Assembly (NCBI GenBank): GCA_023264315.1
Contig: JALQST010000201.1
Span: forward strand, 1 to 6,105
Direction: 5' to 3'
DNA length: 6,105 nt
From: Nodosilinea sp. BSH.14
GTDB lineage: Bacteria > Cyanobacteriota > Cyanobacteriia > Phormidesmidales > Phormidesmidaceae
Below the pieces are notes generated by a model, which saw only the letters and a program-made list of their open reading frames with translations, searched no databases and was not told the origin of the DNA. Positions 1 through 5,391 of the stretch are shown one piece after another. Each line of letters opens with the position of its first letter. The first letter of the stretch is position 1. Both the position numbers and the translations under genes were made by a program.

Positions 1-284
1 ACGCCTAAAAACACCACCCTCGCCTCGGTATCGGCTTTGATGGTATCGGCCTTGAGCTGGTGAAAGTCCTCCACCACCGCCACCTGATCATTATCCTGCC
101 CGCCGCCCATAAAGTACAGGTCGGTCTCCCCCGGTTTGGGTCGATCCCCCATGCCCAGGGGTTGGATGGTGCAGTCAATTCCCCGCCACTGGCAGCGCCG
201 TTTTAGGACGATCAGGTTGCCCGTATCGCCATAGAGGTTGAGGTGGTCGGGGTAGAGGTGGGTGAGGGTGAGGGAGTAGGGCAT
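1..284 (-). CDS. gatD: Lipid II isoglutaminyl synthase, glutamine amidotransferase subunit GatD (N-terminal part, runs off left edge)
   Basis: Translating the minus strand from ATG at 284-282 gives 94 residues that remain open to the window edge, beginning MPYSLTLTHLYPDHLNLYGD and including GNLIVLKRRCQWRGI (residues 22-36) and YFMGGGQDNDQ (57-67). These match the start of the GatD/CobB-CobQ-like class I glutamine amidotransferase family. GatD hydrolyses glutamine and passes ammonia to MurT, which amidates the D-Glu alpha-carboxylate of lipid II at the inner face of the membrane. Known GatD proteins carry the nucleophilic Cys in a CGGYQ motif near residue 94. Here the sequence stops at VVFLG, one or two residues before that position, so catalytic competence cannot be judged. 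The start fits the family, whose members begin within about ten residues of the LNLYxDxGN motif. No Shine-Dalgarno is seen: the mRNA just upstream is C-rich tandem repeat. The gene follows murT in the same direction, 131 bp downstream. Confidence 0.9.
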   Translation of the reverse strand, partial: MPYSLTLTHLYPDHLNLYGDTGNLIVLKRRCQWRGIDCTIQPLGMGDRPKPGETDLYFMGGGQDNDQVAVVEDFHQLKADTIKADTEARVVFLG

Positions 285-285
285 G

Positions 286-313
286 GGGAGTCGGGAGTCG
301 GGAGTCGGGAGTC
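286..313. repeat. GGGAGTC heptanucleotide tandem repeat, 4 copies
   Basis: Four exact copies of GGGAGTC, at 286-292, 293-299, 300-306 and 307-313, begin two bases upstream of the gatD start codon. The last copy is also the first seven bases of the longer 307-345 repeat unit. On the gatD sense strand it reads GACTCCC, so the ribosome-loading region is pyrimidine-rich and has no Shine-Dalgarno. It resembles the class of short tandemly repeated repetitive (STRR) heptamers described in filamentous cyanobacteria, although the heptamer itself is not one I can match exactly. Confidence 0.9.
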
Positions 314-319
314 GGGTAG

Positions 320-338
320 GGGCGAGGTTTCCTCGCCC
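320..338. repeat. GC-rich hairpin in repeat copy 1
   Basis: A perfect 8-bp inverted repeat, GGGCGAGG (320-327) and CCTCGCCC (331-338), encloses a TTT loop. It is preceded by TAG and lies inside the 39-bp unit that recurs 47 bp away. It may act as an mRNA-stabilising or translation-modulating stem in the murT-gatD transcript; this role is inferred. Confidence 0.8.
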
Positions 339-365
339 TCTAGGGCAACAATCGGGAGTCAGGTA

Positions 366-386
366 GGGGCGAGGTTCCCTCGCCCC
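366..386. repeat. GC-rich hairpin in repeat copy 2
   Basis: A perfect 9-bp inverted repeat, GGGGCGAGG (366-374) and CCTCGCCCC (378-386), encloses a TTC loop. It lies about 30 bp past the murT stop codon in the direction of murT transcription. It is the sister of the 320-338 hairpin. On the minus strand the bases after it are TACCTGACTC, with no U-run, so I do not call it a terminator. Confidence 0.8.
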
Positions 387-415
387 CTGGGATTGTGGCC
401 ATCAACCAGGCCAAA

Positions 416-1732
416 TCACACAATATCCAGGGTTTTGCCCATCAGTTTGCGAAATTCCAGCATAGCGGTGTAGGTGGGCATCACAAAAACGGTGTCGCCA
501 TCGAGGGCGTAGTCAAAGGATTGATCGATGGCGTCGTGGATGGATTCCACCGTGGGGATCGCCGCTGGGGGCTGGTCGAGGGCGTACTTCAGCCGCACCC
601 GCATATCCTTGGCGCGAATGCCGCTGCACAGCACCCAGTCCAAATGGGCCTGGTTGAGGCGTTCCAGTTCGCTATCCCACAGCCAGGAGACATCTTTGCC
701 GTCGGCGGTGTTGTCGTTGATGGCGAGGATCAGCTTGAGGGCGGGAATGTGGCGCAGCAGTTCTAGGCTAAGGCTAAAGCTAGCCGGATTTTTCACCAGC
801 AGAAGCCGATAGTGAACGGTTTTATCGCCCACCTGGCGGCTGAGGATTTCCCCTCGGCCAAAGGCGGGCTGAAAGGTTTGCAGTCCCTGAATCGCCAAGT
901 CTGGAGCTAACCCCATCAGGGTGGCCATGGTCAACGCGGTGAGGGCGTTATACACATGGAAAAATCCGGGGGAGGCAGTGCGGGCCTGGGCAATGTCCAC
1001 CCGCTGGTTGGCCACGGTGCCGTGGATAGCAAAATCCGTCGTCAGGTCTTCGTTGATGCGGATGTCTGTGGCCTCTAGCCCTGGAGTGCCCGGTTCGCGG
1101 CGGTGCAGTTTTCCTTCGTAGGGCAAAAAGCGGGCGTATTCTTCAGCCAGGGAAACGAAGTAGGTGGGGTTGGGCAAGCCCTGGGTAAGGCGGGCGGTGC
1201 GGGGGTCGTCGCCATTCACCACCACCTGGGCCTGGGGACATTGGGCAATGCCGTCGCGGATCAGTTTTTCGGTGCGGTCAATTTCGCCGTAGGCATCGAG
1301 CTGATCTCGATACAGGTTCGTCACCGCAATGACTTGAGGCTTCAATAAAGCAGCGATGCGGGGCAGGGTGGCTTCTTCCACTTCTAGGATGGCGTGGGTA
1401 AAATCCAGCCGTCCGAGGGCATTGCTTTGCTTGAGGAGTTCCGACAAAATGCCCTGGCTGAGGTTAGCTCCGGCCTTGTTGCGGAGAATCTTGATCCCCT
1501 GTCCCTGGCTCACCATGGCATCGAGCATGGTTTGGGTAGTGGTTTTGCCGTTGGTGCCTGTGATCGCCACCACCGTGGGGATTTGCTGCACCAGCGCTCC
1601 CAGGGCAAAGGGGAAGTATTTGCCGACTAGGTATCCCGGCAGCGCCGTCCCCGACCCACGCCCCGACAGCCGCAGCACCAGGGTCAGCGCCTTGGCAAAG
1701 GCCACAATGGGAATCAGCAGCAGTGAGTTCAT
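416..1732 (-). CDS. murT: Lipid II isoglutaminyl synthase, Mur ligase-like subunit MurT
   Basis: This 438-residue protein belongs to the MurT family (Mur ligase central domain plus C-terminal DUF1727). With GatD it uses ATP and glutamine-derived ammonia to convert D-Glu of lipid II to D-isoglutamine. From M1 at 1732, the ATP-binding P-loop GTNGKTTT is at 59-66, LRNKAGANLSQGI at 83-95, NLYRDQLDAYGEID at 139-152, NGDDP at 173-177, HVYNALTA at 259-266, FGRGE at 291-295, and NDNTADGKDVSWLWD at 339-353; the last is the C-terminal motif believed to supply an Asp to the GatD active site. The N-terminus (MNSLLLIPIVAFAKAL) is hydrophobic. The frame is open to an ATG at 1807 (463 aa), but the extra 25 residues do not look like the family and 438 aa is close to the roughly 437 aa of S. 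aureus MurT, so I prefer 1732. Neither start has a well-spaced SD. The region 177-258 has no cysteine, so the Cys4 zinc ribbon of Firmicute MurT is absent. gatD lies downstream. Confidence 0.92.
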   Translation of the reverse strand: MNSLLLIPIVAFAKALTLVLRLSGRGSGTALPGYLVGKYFPFALGALVQQIPTVVAITGTNGKTTTQTMLDAMVSQGQGIKILRNKAGANLSQGILSELLKQSNALGRLDFTHAILEVEEATLPRIAALLKPQVIAVTNLYRDQLDAYGEIDRTEKLIRDGIAQCPQAQVVVNGDDPRTARLTQGLPNPTYFVSLAEEYARFLPYEGKLHRREPGTPGLEATDIRINEDLTTDFAIHGTVANQRVDIAQARTASPGFFHVYNALTALTMATLMGLAPDLAIQGLQTFQPAFGRGEILSRQVGDKTVHYRLLLVKNPASFSLSLELLRHIPALKLILAINDNTADGKDVSWLWDSELERLNQAHLDWVLCSGIRAKDMRVRLKYALDQPPAAIPTVESIHDAIDQSFDYALDGDTVFVMPTYTAMLEFRKLMGKTLDIV

Positions 1733-2017
1733 GATGGCAGAGCGCAGGGTGGGCAACCGGGACACATCCCCAAAGGGAATATTCTGTCCAAGGTACCGCA
1801 AAGGCATCCCACCGGATCAGCCCCCTCGTTTCGGCCGGCGGCCCTCCCCTCGGCGGGGTATCACGCCAGTTCCCTGGGGCAGGGTATCGTGTACTTTTGC
1901 AACGGAATACCAAGAAGCCTAACGATGTCGGGGAAAACGTTAGACAGGGAAACATAAAGAAAAGATTACGGATTCTCCCCAGCCCGAAAAGTGCCGCCAT
2001 AATTGAGAAAGATAAAT

Positions 2018-2043
2018 AAAGGTCACACTCAATAAAGACCTTT
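2018..2043. repeat. AAAGGTC/GACCTTT inverted repeat
   Basis: A perfect 7-bp inverted repeat (2018-2024 and 2037-2043) has a 12-base AT-rich loop and sits in the AT-rich divergent region. It could be a stem in a transcript or a dyad for a DNA-binding regulator. The stem is followed by short T-rich sequence on both strands, but neither side is a convincing U-tract. Confidence 0.4.
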
Positions 2044-2073
2044 TAAGTTCAATACCTCTTTTAATAAACACGT

Positions 2074-2117
2074 TTTGGGTGTCGGTTGCTTAGCGATTGG
2101 CACCCAAATTTTATTTT
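2074..2117 (+). terminator. Strong intrinsic terminator with no assigned upstream gene
   Basis: The arm TTTGGGTGTCGGTTGC (2074-2089), loop TTA (2090-2092) and arm GCGATTGGCACCCAAA (2093-2108) pair along all 16 positions: 12 Watson-Crick and 4 G-U pairs. TTTTATTTT follows at 2109-2117. The U-tract lies only on the plus-strand side, because on the minus strand the hairpin is followed by AACGTG. It therefore terminates rightward transcription. The only gene to its left is murT, which runs leftward, so the transcript it ends is either a small RNA or antisense RNA from the divergent region, or a proB leader, in which case it would be an attenuator. The next gene start, proB, is 79 bp further on. 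Confidence 0.75.
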
Positions 2118-2160
2118 AAAGTCAGCCGGAACTGACCTCCAGACCGATGGGCTAACGGCG

Positions 2161-2166
2161 TACTAT
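2161..2166 (+). promoter_or_regulatory. Possible proB -10 element (TACTAT)
   Basis: TACTAT matches the sigma70 -10 consensus at four of six positions and would place a transcription start near 2172-2174. That leaves a leader of about 22 nt before ATG 2196, containing the AAAGGGG ribosome site, and supports that start over ATG 2178. No good -35 is found about 17 bp upstream, so this is weak. Confidence 0.25.
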
Positions 2167-2195
2167 CGAAAGGGTGAATGCGTGAAAGGGGCCCT

Positions 2196-3323
2196 ATGGC
2201 GGTGAGTGCGGCACAAACCCTGGTCGTCAAAATTGGTACGTCCAGCTTGGCGGGGCCGGGAATGGGACAATTCGCCCTGTCCACCCTGGCAAGTTTGGTG
2301 GAAACCCTGAGCACGCTACGGAGTCAGGGGCATCAGGTGGTGCTGGTTTCGTCGGGGGCGGTGGGGATTGGCTGTCGGCGGCTAGACATGGCCGAACGGC
2401 CCAAAACCCTAGCGATGAAGCAGGCGGTGGCGGCGGTGGGCCAAGGACGGCTGATGCGGATCTATGACGACCTCTTTTCCGCCCTAAACCAGCCCATTGC
2501 CCAGGTGTTGCTCACCCGCAGCGATTTGGCCCAGCGGTCTCGCTACGTCAACAGCTATCGCACCTTTCGGCAGTTGTTGGCCCTGGGGGTGATCCCCATC
2601 GTCAACGAAAACGACACCGTGGCGGTGGAAGAACTCAAGTTTGGCGACAACGACACCCTCTCCGCCCTGGTGGCCAGCCTGATTGGGGCAGACTGGCTGT
2701 TCATCCTCACCGATGTGGATCGGATCTATTCCGCCGACCCCCGATCAAACCCCGAGGCCCAGCCCATTCCCCTGATTGAAGACCTCGATACCCTCAAAGC
2801 CCTGAAGGGTGCGGCAGGGGGCCAGGGCACCACCTGGGGCACGGGCGGCATGGTGACAAAGCTAGAAGCGGCCCAAATCGCCACCACGGCAGGGGTGCGA
2901 ACGGTGATCACCAACGGCAAACAGCCGGGAAATCTCCTGCGGGTGCTCCAGGGTGAGGCGGTGGGCACCCAGATCGTCCCCCAGCCCAAGCCCAGCCGAG
3001 GCCGCAAGCGTTGGATTGCCGCCAGTTTGCCCCCCGCCGGACGGCTGCGGGTGGATGAGGGCGCGGCCAAGGCCATCCTCCGCCGGGGTAAGTCGCTGCT
3101 GGCGGCGGGAATTATTGAGGTTTCCGGCGAGTTTCAGCCCCAGGAAGCGGTACAGCTCTGTACCCCCGATGGCGAAGAAATTGCGCGGGGCATCGTCAAC
3201 TACAGCGATCAAGACCTAAAACGGATCATGGGCTGCCATTCCGACGATATTCCCGCCATTTTGGGCTACGTTGGGGCTGATACCGTGATCCATCGCGATA
3301 ATCTCGTTGTCCTCAAGCCCTAG
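2196..3323 (+). CDS. proB: Glutamate 5-kinase with C-terminal PUA domain
   Basis: ProB phosphorylates L-glutamate with ATP to glutamate 5-phosphate, the first step of proline synthesis, in the cytoplasm. From ATG 2196 the protein has 375 residues: an amino-acid-kinase domain (about 8-260) and an RNA-binding-type PUA domain (about 277-370). Recognisable motifs are VVKIGTSSL (10-18), VSSGAVG (51-57), NENDTVAVEELKFGDND (137-153), ILTDVDRIYSADPR (170-183) and GTGGMVTK (215-222). All the usual kinase signatures are intact and the length is typical. The frame also opens at ATG 2178 (381 aa, AAAGGGTGA just upstream). I choose 2196 because cyanobacterial ProB proteins begin only a few residues before VVKIGTSSL and because AAAGGGG lies 4 nt upstream. 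The stop is 6 bp before the next gene, which suggests co-transcription. Feedback inhibition by proline is usual for the family but cannot be read here. Confidence 0.95.
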   Translation: MAVSAAQTLVVKIGTSSLAGPGMGQFALSTLASLVETLSTLRSQGHQVVLVSSGAVGIGCRRLDMAERPKTLAMKQAVAAVGQGRLMRIYDDLFSALNQPIAQVLLTRSDLAQRSRYVNSYRTFRQLLALGVIPIVNENDTVAVEELKFGDNDTLSALVASLIGADWLFILTDVDRIYSADPRSNPEAQPIPLIEDLDTLKALKGAAGGQGTTWGTGGMVTKLEAAQIATTAGVRTVITNGKQPGNLLRVLQGEAVGTQIVPQPKPSRGRKRWIAASLPPAGRLRVDEGAAKAILRRGKSLLAAGIIEVSGEFQPQEAVQLCTPDGEEIARGIVNYSDQDLKRIMGCHSDDIPAILGYVGADTVIHRDNLVVLKP

Positions 3324-3329
3324 CCCCCT

Positions 3330-4118
3330 ATGAACGCCACACCCTCATCGCCCCAGTCTGGCCTTGGTTTAGCCCTGGGCACCATCGTCGCCATCGTCGC
3401 CACCCTGGCGGTCAACACCCTCTCGAACCTGCACCCACCGGGGGGAAAAAACGTGGGGGAAATTTCCAACACCGTCCTGGCGGGGGTGTTGATTACCCCC
3501 GCCAACTACGCCTTCATTATTTGGGGCGTGATTTACCTGGGGCTGATCGCCTACGCGGTGTATCAATTCCACCCCGAACGGCGCACCGACCCACAGCTTC
3601 AGCGGGTCAACCAAGGGCTGATCCTCGCCTGCGTGGCCCAGGTGATTTGGATTTTTCTGTTCACGTTGCAGTACTTTGCGGCGTCCATCCTGGCCATGCT
3701 GGTGATTTTGGCCGCGCTGATTCAGATCTACCGCACCCTAGATATCGGTCGTGTTCGCGCCTCCCGCCAACGCCGCTGGATGGCCCATATTCCCTTCAGC
3801 CTCTACCTGGGCTGGATTGCGGTAGCCACCATCGTCAATATCGCCGCCACCCTCTACGCCGCTGGGTGGGGCGGTTGGGGCATCTCCCCCCTAGCATGGA
3901 CGGTGGTGATGATGATCGTCGCCATTCTCCTAGGGGGCGTCGTCCTCTGGCAGCGGCGGGATGTGACCTTTGCCCTGGTATTCATTTGGGCGCTGGGGGC
4001 CATCGCCCAACGTCACGCGGATCAGCCCGCCCTGTGGATGGTGGCCCTGGGCGGCATGGTGCTGTTGGGTCTGGGGAGCCTGGGGAGTCTGCGCTATCCT
4101 CACCTGGGTGCCACCTAG
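3330..4118 (+). CDS. TspO/MBR-related (tryptophan-rich sensory protein-like) multi-pass membrane protein
   Basis: This 262-residue, very hydrophobic protein has about eight predicted membrane segments (roughly 11-31, 57-79, 95-113, 116-134, 152-172, 187-206, 211-227 and 233-251). Two stretches recall the TspO/MBR fold: ITPANYAFIIWGVIYLGL (55-72), and LYLGWIAVATIVNIAATL (158-175), the latter resembling the W-x-x-x-A-x-x-x-N pattern of the last TspO helix. Proteins of this longer type occur in cyanobacteria and are generally annotated as tryptophan-rich sensory proteins. Classical TspO is about 160 aa with five helices, so this is an extended relative. TspO proteins bind porphyrins or sterol-like ligands and affect stress and tetrapyrrole responses; transferring that role here is not justified. 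The start follows the proB stop by 6 bp, with only a weak ribosome site visible, so translational coupling is plausible. The length and the unbroken membrane pattern suggest an intact gene. Confidence 0.8.
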   Translation: MNATPSSPQSGLGLALGTIVAIVATLAVNTLSNLHPPGGKNVGEISNTVLAGVLITPANYAFIIWGVIYLGLIAYAVYQFHPERRTDPQLQRVNQGLILACVAQVIWIFLFTLQYFAASILAMLVILAALIQIYRTLDIGRVRASRQRRWMAHIPFSLYLGWIAVATIVNIAATLYAAGWGGWGISPLAWTVVMMIVAILLGGVVLWQRRDVTFALVFIWALGAIAQRHADQPALWMVALGGMVLLGLGSLGSLRYPHLGAT

Positions 4119-4167
4119 GGCCATCAGATCAATCTGCACACCACCCAGCAGGCCGATCATACGCACC

Positions 4168-4173
4168 GGAGAG
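4168..4173 (+). promoter_or_regulatory. Ribosome binding site deciding the DUF1361 start
   Basis: GGAGAG ends 6 nt before ATG 4180. It is the best-placed Shine-Dalgarno in the window. It selects ATG 4180 over the in-frame upstream ATG at 3970, which lies deep inside the preceding gene. Confidence 0.65.
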
Positions 4174-4179
4174 ACACCG

Positions 4180-5040
4180 ATGGGATCACGACTCGCCGCC
4201 ATCGCCACCGCCTTCGACAATGTCTATAGCGGCTGGATTCTGTGGAACTTGTTTTTGGCCTTTGTGCCGCTGCTGCTGAGTTTTTGGCTGTTTCGCCCCC
4301 GTGCCCTGCCTCGCCCCTGGTTTCAGGTGGCCATCGGCGGAGTGGTGGCCATCGGCGTCATCGGGCTTTGGGCCAGAACGCCCAGGGTATTGATGGGCTG
4401 GGGCCGCACCCTCCTCGATGCCCTAACGGGGGACATCGGTGCCCTGCTGCGGTTGAGTTGGTGGGTGCTGGTGCTGCTGGTAGTGCTCGGGCTGTGGCAG
4501 TGGGGAATCAGCCCACGGGAGACGCGCCGTCCTTGGCTGTGGTGGCTGGGGGTTGTGGTCTTCATTGCCTTTTTGCCCAATGCCCCCTACGTCCTCACCG
4601 ACATCATCCACCTCATACGCGGCACCCGGGCTGGCAACAGCCCCACCTGGGTCATTGCCCTGATTTTTGTGCCCATCCACGTCACGGCCATCGTGCTGGG
4701 GTTTGAAGCCTACGTGATTTCCATCCTGAATGTGGCCTACTCCCTCAAACGACAGGGCGCCCAAGCCTGGATTTTACCCATGGAACTAACCCTCCACGCC
4801 CTCTGTGCCGTGGGAATTTATCTGGGCCGCTTCATCCGCTTCAATAGCTGGGACTTGGTGACGGGGCCACTCGACGTGATCACCGACACTCTGAACATCC
4901 TCACCTCCAAGCGTCCCCTGGCGGTGATGATCGTCACCTTCGGCATCCTGACCGTGCTGTACTGGCTGATGAAGCAAATCACCCTGGGGCTCAAGCTCCG
5001 CATTCACCACGCCCGTCAAGGCCTCGATGCCCTCGGGTAG
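4180..5040 (+). CDS. DUF1361 domain multi-pass membrane protein
   Basis: A 286-residue integral membrane protein of unknown function that I assign to the DUF1361 family from its conserved core FLPNAPYVLTDIIHL (131-145), the following polar GTRAG loop (148-152) and GRFIRFNSWD (216-225). Membrane segments run at about 18-38, 47-64, 92-110, 119-137, 156-180, 200-217 and 248-266, with a charged C-terminus (GLKLRIHHARQ). The reading frame extends upstream to 3970, but that part overlaps the TspO-like gene in another frame and does not look like this family; ATG 4180 has a good GGAGAG site. No catalytic signature is visible, and the conserved Asp, Arg and Asn residues of the two motifs are the only hints of function. 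It lies 61 bp after the TspO-like gene and 35 bp before yidD on the same strand. I found no terminator in either gap, so it may share their transcript. Confidence 0.88.
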   Translation: MGSRLAAIATAFDNVYSGWILWNLFLAFVPLLLSFWLFRPRALPRPWFQVAIGGVVAIGVIGLWARTPRVLMGWGRTLLDALTGDIGALLRLSWWVLVLLVVLGLWQWGISPRETRRPWLWWLGVVVFIAFLPNAPYVLTDIIHLIRGTRAGNSPTWVIALIFVPIHVTAIVLGFEAYVISILNVAYSLKRQGAQAWILPMELTLHALCAVGIYLGRFIRFNSWDLVTGPLDVITDTLNILTSKRPLAVMIVTFGILTVLYWLMKQITLGLKLRIHHARQGLDALG

Positions 5041-5075
5041 CCACAATCCGCGCAGGAGGCTGATAGAATAAAGCG

Positions 5076-5321
5076 ATGAAAGCGCTTCTGTTGATTCTAA
5101 TTCAAGGCTATCGGCGGTTCATTTCCCCCCTGTTTCCGCCCACTTGTCGATTCACGCCCACCTGCTCGCAGTATGCCTTCACCGCTATTGAACGGTTTGG
5201 GCTGCTGAAGGGTTCCTGGCTAGCCGTACGGCGCATTATCCGCTGCCACCCATTTCATCCCGGTGGCTACGACCCCGTACCCTGCATAGAAAACAAGCAC
5301 CATCACGTCCCAGAGCAATAG
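5076..5321 (+). CDS. yidD: Membrane protein insertion efficiency factor YidD
   Basis: YidD is a small inner-membrane-associated protein that assists YidC-dependent insertion of membrane proteins. The 81-residue product is a full-length member: an amphipathic N-terminus with GYRRFISPLFPPTCRFTPTC (11-30), SQYAFTAIERFG (31-42), a KGSWLAVRRIIRCHPF segment (45-60), then HPGGYDPVP (61-69). The family cysteines at 24, 30 and 57 are present. In many bacteria yidD sits between rnpA and yidC; here it is separated from that cluster and follows a DUF1361 gene by 35 bp. A strong AGGAGG (5054-5059) lies 16 nt before the ATG, which is too far for ordinary spacing. TAGAAT (5064-5069) between them could instead be a -10 element of a leaderless transcript, but no -35 supports this. 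The start is fixed by family length and by the lack of another start codon in the gap. Confidence 0.95.
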   Translation: MKALLLILIQGYRRFISPLFPPTCRFTPTCSQYAFTAIERFGLLKGSWLAVRRIIRCHPFHPGGYDPVPCIENKHHHVPEQ

Positions 5322-5391
5322 ATCACAAGTACTATGACAATTGATTGACCCAAGCCCCGGCATGGCAGGGCTTATCCGTGGAGGGTAGCAG
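5322..5391 (+). other. Short spacer after yidD with a weak stem-loop
   Basis: An AAGCCC/GGGCTT inverted repeat (5352-5357 and 5368-5373, 10-base loop) lies 30 bp after the yidD stop. It could end yidD transcription, but no U-tract follows, so it is a weak terminator at most. No translation of this spacer resembles the N-terminal FAD-binding domain expected before the downstream oxidoreductase remnant. Confidence 0.3.

Larger units (their letters stand above)
285..415. repeat. Repeat-filled spacer between murT and gatD (heptamer tandem repeat plus two hairpin units)
   Basis: The spacer consists largely of repeats. Four perfect GGGAGTC units stand head to tail at 286-313, with a fifth, isolated copy at 354-360. 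A unit of 38-39 bp occurs twice, at 307-345 and 354-391, differing by three substitutions and one single-base indel. Each copy has a central perfect hairpin: GGGCGAGG/CCTCGCCC with a TTT loop (320-338), and GGGGCGAGG/CCTCGCCCC with a TTC loop (366-386). The second copy is bracketed by a 6-bp inverted repeat, ACAATC (348-353) and GATTGT (391-396). Short heptamer tandem repeats and small GC-rich palindromes of this type are known as dispersed repeats in cyanobacterial genomes. In the murT-gatD transcript they would form two stable stem-loops directly ahead of the gatD start codon. No U-tract follows either, so they are not typical intrinsic terminators. Confidence 0.85.
1733..2195. other. Gene-free divergent intergenic region between murT and proB
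   Basis: I see no convincing protein-coding gene here. The part nearest murT (about 1800-1890) is GC-rich and would form the murT leader, with small self-complementary stretches such as CCCC/GGGG around 1847-1858. From about 1890 to 2120 it becomes AT-rich, as expected for promoters. A CTAACG/CGTTAG inverted repeat (1919-1924 with 1938-1943), an AAAGGTC/GACCTTT inverted repeat (2018-2024 with 2037-2043) and a strong plus-strand terminator (2074-2117) are present. A weak sigma70-like pair TTGCAA (1897-1902) and TAACGA (1920-1925), with 17-bp spacing, could start a plus-strand transcript near 1932. I could not identify a confident minus-strand promoter for murT, nor an NtcA site (GTAN8TAC). Confidence 0.6.

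Noticed and set aside
286..391. Possible CRISPR-like array from regularly repeated units
   Set aside because: The repeats are 7-bp units without spacers plus only two longer copies; there are no unique spacers and no cas genes.
1733..1807. 25-residue N-terminal extension of MurT from ATG 1807
   Set aside because: The extension does not look like family sequence and would make the protein longer than typical; its GAGGGGG lies about 13 nt from the ATG. It cannot be fully excluded.
1356..1922. Long plus-strand reading frame (188 codons) antisense to murT and its leader
   Set aside because: It lies opposite the well-supported murT gene, has low-complexity Ser/Arg/Pro composition and resembles no family; it is a shadow of GC-rich coding sequence.
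1947..1954. GGGAAACA, recalling the conserved motif I remember for the cyanobacterial Yfr2 small RNA family
   Set aside because: The motif is not in a hairpin loop, no terminator follows within the 60-95 nt expected for Yfr2, and my memory of the consensus is not firm enough to call it.
3970..4179. Upstream extension of the DUF1361 frame to ATG 3970
   Set aside because: It overlaps the TspO-like gene by about 150 bp in another frame, does not resemble the family N-terminus, and ATG 4180 has a well-placed GGAGAG.
3521..4279. 252-codon plus-strand frame overlapping the TspO-like and DUF1361 genes
   Set aside because: Its product is Arg/Pro/His/Gly-rich without motifs, while the overlapping frames encode clear membrane proteins.
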